From assembly GCA_031266385.1 (NCBI GenBank), contig JAISBC010000003.1:1-11626 (forward strand): a stretch of DNA of 11,626 nucleotides, read 5' to 3'. This stretch comes from Holosporales bacterium (GTDB taxonomy: Bacteria; Pseudomonadota; Alphaproteobacteria; RUG11792). Below are positions 6,466-11,626 of the stretch, piece after piece. The position numbers and the translations under genes are program-made. The notes under the pieces were generated by a model. That model had not been told where the DNA came from and searched no databases. It was given only the letters and a program-made list of their open reading frames with translations. Each line of letters begins with the position of its first letter. Positions within the stretch are counted from its first letter, which is position 1.

Positions 6466-7056
6466 GTGGACATCAATAGCCTGAAAGTTCTTTTTACGTC
6501 GCTACCCGGGAGGTATGCTCATGCCCTCTTCGATGAAGGAAGAAAGTCATCGTGTCTCGATGAAATTCTGAATAATTTCGAGAAATTGGAAAAGTATTTT
6601 CAAGATAACAGGCAGGTGAAGAATTTGTTGACGGGTTGTTTTCTGAACAAAAAAGACCTTAATACCTGCTGGATTACAATCGGACAGCACCTGGGTTTTT
6701 GCCCAGTTTTTCTATCATTCATCCGGCAAGTTATCATAAATCACAGATTCAATATCATCAAAAGAATGAAATATATCTATCAGGTGGCCCTCGCGAAATA
6801 CAGGAATAAACGAAGTGTTACCGTCTTATCGGCGATCGATCTTTTGCCGGAGCAAAAAGATGAGATCGAGAAACTGATTTACAGAGCCCTCAATGAAAAG
6901 ATTATAATAAACTACGATGTTGACGAGAGAATTTTGGGTGGCATAAAACTTAGGTCAGAGGAGCTAGATATCGACATTTCGCTAGCATCTCAGCTAAAGC
7001 AATTAGGAAAGTACTTCAAGAGTATAAGATTGGGGCTCGATGTCAATGAAAGTTAA
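6466..7056 (+). CDS. atpH: F1 ATP synthase subunit delta
   Basis: The delta subunit links the F1 head to the peripheral stalk of the membrane ATP synthase. The family motif 'LPGRYAHALFDEG' near the N-terminus and the C-terminal 'ERILGGIKLRSEELDIDISLASQLKQLGK' identify it. With the GTG start at 6466 the protein has 196 residues, close to the usual 175-190. The start is uncertain. No in-frame ATG exists near the N-terminus, and the frame stays open back to a GTG at 6412, which lies upstream of the proposed transcription start. GTG 6427, TTG 6433 and TTG 6448 are also possible, and none has a clear Shine-Dalgarno sequence. The 3' end overlaps the start of atpA, indicating coupled translation. 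Confidence 0.9.
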   Translation: MDINSLKVLFTSLPGRYAHALFDEGRKSSCLDEILNNFEKLEKYFQDNRQVKNLLTGCFLNKKDLNTCWITIGQHLGFCPVFLSFIRQVIINHRFNIIKRMKYIYQVALAKYRNKRSVTVLSAIDLLPEQKDEIEKLIYRALNEKIIINYDVDERILGGIKLRSEELDIDISLASQLKQLGKYFKSIRLGLDVNES

Positions 7057-8608
7057 GGCCGTAGAAGTTTCTAATTTATTGCAAGAAAAAATTTCTGAAT
7101 TCTCTTCTCATATTGAGGTTTCGGAAACTGGATACGTATTATCCGTTGGTGATGGAGTCGCCAGAATCTTCGGATTGGAGAACGTTAAGTCTGGGGAGTT
7201 AGTCGAAATAGTTTCATCAGAAACAGAGCAGCCAATAAGGGCGATCGCCACGAACCTAGAAGCTGATAATGTCGGTGTAATCGTCGTCGATGATGATTCA
7301 AAGATTCGCGAGAAGGATGTCGTCAGAAGAACGTACCGTATCATCGACGTCGGTGTTGGGTCAGGATTGCTTGGCAGAGTAGTCGACGCCCTCGGGAATC
7401 CTATCGATTTCGATGAACCGATCGGAGGCCTCGTACGATATAACATGGAAAACTCGGCCCCCGGCATCATCGAGAGGCAGTCGATTTATGAGCCACTATT
7501 GACTGGAGTCAGGATCGTTGATGCCCTGTTCCCGATCGGGAAGGGGCAGCGTGAATTGATCATCGGTGACCGTCAAACCGGCAAGACGGCCATCGCCATC
7601 GATGCAATAATCAACCAAAAACAGTATAACGACCTGCTGCCGATCGATAAGAAAGTATATTGTATTTACGTCGCGATCGGTCAGAAGAGATCGTCGGTCG
7701 CTCGGATAGTGAAAACTCTGCGTGATTACGGGGCGATGGATTATACGATCGTCGTTTCGGCGACGGCCTCAGATCCGGCCTCGATGCAGTATATCGCCCC
7801 CTATACGGCCTGTGCTATGGGGGAATATTTTCGAAACAACGGGATGCATGCCTTAATCGTTTATGATGATCTAACGAAGCATGCCGTCGCGTATCGTCAG
7901 ATGTCGCTCTTACTGAGGCGTCCTCCAGGGCGTGAGGCCTTCCCCGGAGACATCTTTTACCTGCACTCCAGGCTCCTAGAGAGGGCGGCTAAGCTTTCCG
8001 ATGATATGGGTGGTGGGTCTTTGACGGCCCTCCCCATCGTGGAGACTCAGGCCGGAGACATCGCGGCCTATATCCCGACCAATATCATCTCGATTACCGA
8101 TGGCCAATTGTTTTTCGAATCAGATTTATTTTATAAAGGAATCCGCCCGGCCATTAATATTGGGGCCTCGGTGAGTAGGGTCGGATCGGCCGCCCAAACG
8201 AAGGCCATGAAATCGGTATCAGGAAATATTAAGATCGAAATGGCCCAATTTAACGAGCTATTATCCTTCTCTCAGTTCAGTAGCGACCTCGATGTCGCCA
8301 CTAAAAAACTCCTAGAAAATGGAGAGAAAATTGTAGAAATCCTGAAACAACCTCAATATCAGGCTCTTAAAAATTCTGAACATGTAGTCATTTTATATTT
8401 GGCGATGGCCAAACATCTCGATGATATCGACGTAAAGAAAATCAAATTATTTGAGAAAGACTTTTTAGAAGCATTGAATGCAGATTCTGGGGTACTAAAT
8501 ACTATCGATGAGAGTAACACGCTATCCGATGATTTAAAGTCTCAAATCGATACATTCATTACAAGATTTAAGAAGCAATGGAAAAGTCTTAACAGAGAAT
8601 CGGCGTAG
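7046..8608 (+). CDS. atpA: F1 ATP synthase subunit alpha
   Basis: Alpha forms the non-catalytic nucleotide-binding positions of the alpha3-beta3 hexamer. The 520-residue protein carries the N-terminal 'ISEFSSHIEV' region and the beta-barrel with 'VGDGVARIFGLENVKSGE'. The P-loop GDRQTGKT (about 174-181) and the subunit signature PAINIGASVSRVGSAAQ, with the catalytic 'arginine finger' Arg of SR, follow. Length is close to the usual 505-515. I prefer the ATG at 7046 because MKVKAVEVSNLLQEKI aligns with relatives such as Rickettsia. The ATG at 7040, two codons earlier, is possible. It overlaps atpH by 11 bases and is followed by atpG after three bases. Its central, conserved half is visibly richer in GCC and ATCG-type codons than its ends. 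Confidence 0.98.
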   Translation: MKVKAVEVSNLLQEKISEFSSHIEVSETGYVLSVGDGVARIFGLENVKSGELVEIVSSETEQPIRAIATNLEADNVGVIVVDDDSKIREKDVVRRTYRIIDVGVGSGLLGRVVDALGNPIDFDEPIGGLVRYNMENSAPGIIERQSIYEPLLTGVRIVDALFPIGKGQRELIIGDRQTGKTAIAIDAIINQKQYNDLLPIDKKVYCIYVAIGQKRSSVARIVKTLRDYGAMDYTIVVSATASDPASMQYIAPYTACAMGEYFRNNGMHALIVYDDLTKHAVAYRQMSLLLRRPPGREAFPGDIFYLHSRLLERAAKLSDDMGGGSLTALPIVETQAGDIAAYIPTNIISITDGQLFFESDLFYKGIRPAINIGASVSRVGSAAQTKAMKSVSGNIKIEMAQFNELLSFSQFSSDLDVATKKLLENGEKIVEILKQPQYQALKNSEHVVILYLAMAKHLDDIDVKKIKLFEKDFLEALNADSGVLNTIDESNTLSDDLKSQIDTFITRFKKQWKSLNRESA

Positions 8609-8611
8609 TAT

Positions 8612-9463
8612 ATGGAGAATTTAAAAACCATAAAAAATAGAATTAGGACGATCGATAGCATAATAAAGGCGACGAATGCCATGAAAATGGTATCTACCGC
8701 TAAATTGGCGAAAGTAAATAATTCCAGTAAATTCTCAAGAAGATGTTGTGATGTATTACGCGAGATGATCTTAAAGGCCGTGAATGAGGCGATATTTAAG
8801 GATGCCATCGATCAAGATTCCTGGCTCAACCGGGACGTTGGAAAATCCTTAATCGTGATATTATCGACTGATCAGGGGTTTTGCGGTTCATTTCATCAGT
8901 CTATAAATGAGGCCGCGAAAAAGGTAGCTGCTGAATATAATGGTGCCTATATCGAAATTTTCGGCAAAAAAGAATTACATTCTACTAGGAGATCGATGGC
9001 TAGACCTGTCGATATTGCTGGCCCTGGACGGATGCTTAATGCCATCGCATTTTCCAAGGCAGTTGCAGGCATAGTCATGGAATATGTTATTCATCATGAT
9101 GTGACAGATGTGCTCGTCATCAGCGGTAAAATGAAAAATATGCTGTCGCAAAATGCAGTATGTACCAAGATTCTACCGATCGAAAGGAGGAGCGTTATTG
9201 ATTCTGAATGCATCAGTATCGATGGATCTTGGCAAGAATTCATAGATTCTGCATTCGGTATGTATATATCCAGATTATTTGTATCGATCGTAACCGAGCA
9301 TTTGGTCGCCGAGTATTCTGCGAGAGTGATGGCCATGGATAGCTCCGTGAGGAATGCGAACGGAATACGGGATGAACTAAGTATTTTGTATAACAACATA
9401 AGGCAAGCGAAAATTACGCAGGAGTTGACGGAAATAGTGGCTAGTGTGGAGTGTATTCAATAG
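8612..9463 (+). CDS. atpG: F1 ATP synthase subunit gamma
   Basis: Gamma is the rotor shaft that couples proton flow through Fo to conformational change in F1. The 283 residues match the family length. The N-terminal helix 'LKTIKNRIRTIDSIIKATNAMKMVSTAKL' and the C-terminal helix 'MAMDSSVRNANGIRDELSILYNNIRQAKITQELTEIV' are the two antiparallel shaft helices and are well conserved. The globular middle has 'STDQGFCGSFHQSINEA', the usual Rossmann-like opening. The gene starts three bases after the atpA stop and ends 18 bases before atpD, so it is inside one transcript. Confidence 0.97.
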   Translation: MENLKTIKNRIRTIDSIIKATNAMKMVSTAKLAKVNNSSKFSRRCCDVLREMILKAVNEAIFKDAIDQDSWLNRDVGKSLIVILSTDQGFCGSFHQSINEAAKKVAAEYNGAYIEIFGKKELHSTRRSMARPVDIAGPGRMLNAIAFSKAVAGIVMEYVIHHDVTDVLVISGKMKNMLSQNAVCTKILPIERRSVIDSECISIDGSWQEFIDSAFGMYISRLFVSIVTEHLVAEYSARVMAMDSSVRNANGIRDELSILYNNIRQAKITQELTEIVASVECIQ

Positions 9464-9481
9464 GAAATGTGAGTGTGAAAT

Positions 9482-11017
9482 ATGAGCAAAGCGGCGGTAA
9501 GTAAAGATAAAACGATAATCCGAAGAAAAAAGAAGAATGTGGTAAAATCTGAGATTGGGATAGTAACTCAGATTATAGGAGCCGTTATCGACGTTTATTT
9601 TGAGGGAGAATTGCCTTCTATATTTCATGCTTTGAAACTCAAAATCGATAATAGCGCAAAAAATAGGCCATCTCTGGACAAAACGGAAACGGAAGAACGA
9701 AATGATGATGGCGTCAGAAATATCACCCTCGAAGTCATACAGCATATAGGTGAAAGGGTCGTTAGGACGATCGCCATGGGATCGACCGATGGGGTAGCCA
9801 GGGGCATGGAGGTAATCAATACGAAGGCCCCCATCAGCGTTCCAGTTGGGCGGGCTACTCTTGGGCGAGTTTTGAACGTCACCGGAGATCCGATTGACCA
9901 TGGACCTCCTGTCAATTCGGAAACATACTTCCCGATACATAGGGATGCTCCAGTTTTTGCTGAGCAATCGACCAAAACGGAAGTATTGACCACCGGAATT
10001 AAGGTCATCGATTTGCTTACCCCATATATTAAGGGCGGAAAAATTGGATTATTCGGCGGGGCTGGAGTTGGCAAAACGGTCTTGATCATGGAATTGATTA
10101 ATAACATCGCCAAAAAGCACGGAGGTTTTTCGGTATTTGCTGGGGTTGGAGAAAGGACGAGGGAAGGTACCGACCTCTTCGGAGAAATGATCGCCTCGGG
10201 TGTCAATAAAATCCCTGGAGAAGATGGATCGAAGGCCGCCCTCGTATACGGACAAATGAATGAGTCTCCTGGAGCGAGGGCACGGGTCGCCCTTACTGGA
10301 TTAACTTTGGCTGAATACTTCAGAGACACCGAAGGCAAAGATGTCTTATTTTTTATCGACAATATTTTCAGATTTATTCAGGCCGGATCTGAAATATCCA
10401 CTTTGCTCGGAAGGATACCATCGGCCGTCGGATATCAACCGACCCTGGCGACGGAGATGGGAAATCTTCAGGAGAGGATTACATCCACGATAAATGGATC
10501 GATTACTAGCATCCAGGCGGTATATGTCCCGGCCGACGACTTAACCGATCCTTCGGCCGTTACTTCTTTCATTCATATCGATGCGACGACGGCCCTGAGT
10601 CGCCAGATTGCCTCATTCGGGATATTTCCGGCGGTAGATCCCCTCGAATCGACATCACGAATCATGGATCCTGTGATTCTTGGGGAAGAGCACTATGATA
10701 CCGCCAGGAATGTTCAATTCGTCCTGCAGACCTTTAAATCCCTACAGGATATTATCGCGATCATCGGGATGGATGAGTTATCTGATGATGATAAATTGAT
10801 CGTCAATCGAGCAAGGAAAATTCGCCAGTTTTTATCGCAGCCATTTCAATCGGCTGAAAATTTCACGGGTCGTAAGGGGGTTTTTGTTGAATTAAAAGAT
10901 ACGATCGAGGGGTTTAAGGCGATCTTAAACGGTGACGTTGACCATATCCCAGAGTTCATGTTCTCTTTCAAGGGAACGATCAACGATGTCATCAAGGAAT
11001 TCGATCAGAGCAAATAG
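9482..11017 (+). CDS. atpD: F1 ATP synthase subunit beta, with extended N-terminus
   Basis: Beta carries the catalytic sites for ATP synthesis. Key elements are all present: P-loop GGAGVGKT (192-199, Lys198), the catalytic Glu224 in VGERTREG, Asp293 in FIDNIFRF and the signature PAVDPLESTS (383-392). At 511 residues it is about 35-40 longer than usual. A basic extension of about 22 residues (RRKKK at 14-18) precedes the normal beginning 'EIGIVTQIIGAVIDV'. A polar insertion of about 18 residues (roughly 58-77, ETEERNDD) sits in the N-terminal beta-barrel. Ile299 replaces the Thr normally found in the FRFTQAGSE motif. The extension has no signal-peptide character. It closes the atp block; atpC does not follow. 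Confidence 0.98.
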   Translation: MSKAAVSKDKTIIRRKKKNVVKSEIGIVTQIIGAVIDVYFEGELPSIFHALKLKIDNSAKNRPSLDKTETEERNDDGVRNITLEVIQHIGERVVRTIAMGSTDGVARGMEVINTKAPISVPVGRATLGRVLNVTGDPIDHGPPVNSETYFPIHRDAPVFAEQSTKTEVLTTGIKVIDLLTPYIKGGKIGLFGGAGVGKTVLIMELINNIAKKHGGFSVFAGVGERTREGTDLFGEMIASGVNKIPGEDGSKAALVYGQMNESPGARARVALTGLTLAEYFRDTEGKDVLFFIDNIFRFIQAGSEISTLLGRIPSAVGYQPTLATEMGNLQERITSTINGSITSIQAVYVPADDLTDPSAVTSFIHIDATTALSRQIASFGIFPAVDPLESTSRIMDPVILGEEHYDTARNVQFVLQTFKSLQDIIAIIGMDELSDDDKLIVNRARKIRQFLSQPFQSAENFTGRKGVFVELKDTIEGFKAILNGDVDHIPEFMFSFKGTINDVIKEFDQSK

Positions 11018-11044
11018 CTATCTTTCCACGTTCTTGTTAGCAAA

Positions 11045-11065
11045 TTTATTAAATATTTTAATAAA
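11045..11065. terminator. AT-only hairpin between convergent genes
   Basis: TTTATTAAA (11045-11053) and TTTAATAAA (11057-11065) form a perfect nine-pair stem with a three-base loop, 28 bases after the atpD stop. Being all A/T and without a proper T-run on the plus strand, it is a weak terminator candidate. Its symmetry and position between convergent frames suit a bidirectional one. Confidence 0.35.
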
Positions 11066-11111
11066 AATATATCCTCCCTAATATTTCTATAATTATCATA
11101 ACAATTAAGGG

Positions 11112-11387
11112 TTAGGATTCGGTTAATCTTACCAATCGAGAGATCTTAACAGTTTTACGAGACAAGGCATGATAACAGGTCAGTACGAGCAATCCTGCCG
11201 CACTTAATCCAGCAAGTACTCCCAATGTTTCATGCCTCTTTCTCAATCTTTGGAGCTGTTCAAATAATGCGTTAGATTTTTCAGATGATAACTGCTCATT
11301 CTTACGAGCAACGAGAAGCTCAGCATAATAACTCAATAAAGACCTCAGGGTATCTTCGGTCAATTCTCCGCTCACATCCCCAGGCAA
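11112..11387 (-). CDS. Small membrane protein, probably truncated
   Basis: I do not recognise this protein. The 91-codon frame begins at a TTG (11387-11385) preceded by GAAGGG. It contains an amphipathic, charged helical region (about 11-52) that may form a coiled coil, one membrane segment (about 54-75, LGVLAGLSAAGLLVL) and a basic tail. There is no ATG start. The frame stays open upstream through FEGYLPGDVSGEL until 11418-11420, where the stop lies just inside the presumed left end of the IS982-like element at 11411. The likeliest reading is the C-terminal part of an older gene cut by that insertion. A functional short protein from TTG or GTG (11377) cannot be excluded. Confidence 0.45.
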   Translation of the reverse strand: MPGDVSGELTEDTLRSLLSYYAELLVARKNEQLSSEKSNALFEQLQRLRKRHETLGVLAGLSAAGLLVLTCYHALSRKTVKISRLVRLTES

Positions 11388-11410
11388 ATACCCTTCAAAA
11401 GAAGTAGTTA

Positions 11411-11626
11411 ACCCCAGTTATGGATTAGCAAGAGTAAATAGGCTAAAATCCCTAATCAATGATACAAAAACAAAGGATCTTAGCCATGGAAGAGCATATC
11501 ACAGAGCTATTCTGTTTTGTTGATGATTTTTGTAAAGATCTCGATGAAGAATACAAGAAGTATATAGTAGAGTCTAAGAAGATAATAAGAAAACCAACTA
11601 GAATTCCTGGATTGTCAGAAAGCGAA
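11411..11626 (+). mobile_element. IS982-family insertion sequence, left part
   Basis: The element is called from its transposase, which runs off the window edge. I propose its left end at about 11411, where ACCCCAGTTATGG begins. Family ends typically start with ACC, and the distance of 75 bases to the transposase ATG is reasonable. The right end and any target duplication lie outside, so the boundary is inferred. Confidence 0.5.
11486..11626 (+). CDS. IS982-family transposase, N-terminal fragment
   Basis: Only the first 47 codons are in the window, starting at an ATG with AAAGGA nine bases upstream. The product begins MEEHITELFCFVDDFCK and continues to 'RIPGLSESE'. The 'TELFCFVDDFCK' opening followed by a basic stretch and 'LSxSE' is characteristic of IS982-type DDE transposases. 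The catalytic residues lie beyond the window, so whether the gene is intact cannot be told. Confidence 0.7.
   Translation, partial: MEEHITELFCFVDDFCKDLDEEYKKYIVESKKIIRKPTRIPGLSESE

Noticed and set aside
9625..10362. Long minus-strand open frame opposite atpD
   Set aside because: It is antisense to a highly conserved beta subunit; its product (many Ser/Pro/Thr) is the typical shadow of the coding strand.
1..11626. CRISPR array or defence system
   Set aside because: No regularly spaced repeats and no nuclease, methylase or toxin-antitoxin genes are present.

Overview
The window looks like a chromosomal segment of an alphaproteobacterium, probably a host-associated, moderately AT-rich one of the Holosporales/Rickettsiales kind. 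The evidence is a stand-alone F1 gene block in the order atpH-atpA-atpG-atpD, with no Fo genes beside it, as is usual in alphaproteobacteria. An AtpA N-terminus of Rickettsia type, a Tim44/TimA-like protein, A/T-rich intergenic DNA and insertion-sequence material point the same way. The lineage is an inference from gene content; no phylogeny was possible.

Left part (1-1440, minus strand). After about 380 bases with no convincing gene, which include a sequence resembling an insertion-sequence end, comes a Tim44-like membrane-anchored protein. Directly upstream of it, on the same strand, lies a complete bacterial type A RNase P RNA gene (rnpB) with a good promoter. Its ends are fixed by a 13-pair P1 helix, and only 20 bases separate it from the protein gene.

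Middle part (1441-5305, plus strand). A gap of about 400 bases leads to an extended -10 promoter and a three-gene run: a SurA-type periplasmic chaperone/prolyl isomerase, a YmdB-family metallophosphoesterase whose GTG start overlaps the surA stop, and the heat-shock repressor HrcA. Envelope folding, RNA/cyclic-nucleotide turnover and chaperone repression may thus share one transcript. A tRNA-Arg(CCG) gene with encoded CCA lies on the opposite strand just after hrcA. Its 5' end forms one arm of a strong inverted repeat.

Right part (5500-11017, plus strand). A promoter with a perfect TATAAT drives an unrecognised exported protein of 206 residues. The following 262 bases are unusually structured. 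They hold a run of 12 C, a 14-codon open frame with an ideal Shine-Dalgarno sequence, and two overlapping, mutually exclusive inverted repeats next to an extended -10 promoter. Then come the four F1 ATP synthase genes (delta, alpha, gamma, beta), tightly packed. The beta subunit carries an extra basic N-terminus and a hydrophilic insertion. No atpC (epsilon) follows.

Right edge. An AT-only hairpin ends the atp block. A small membrane-protein frame on the minus strand comes next. It lacks an ATG and runs open into what appears to be the left end of an IS982-family insertion sequence, whose transposase gene is cut by the window edge. The small frame may therefore be the remnant of a gene interrupted by the element.
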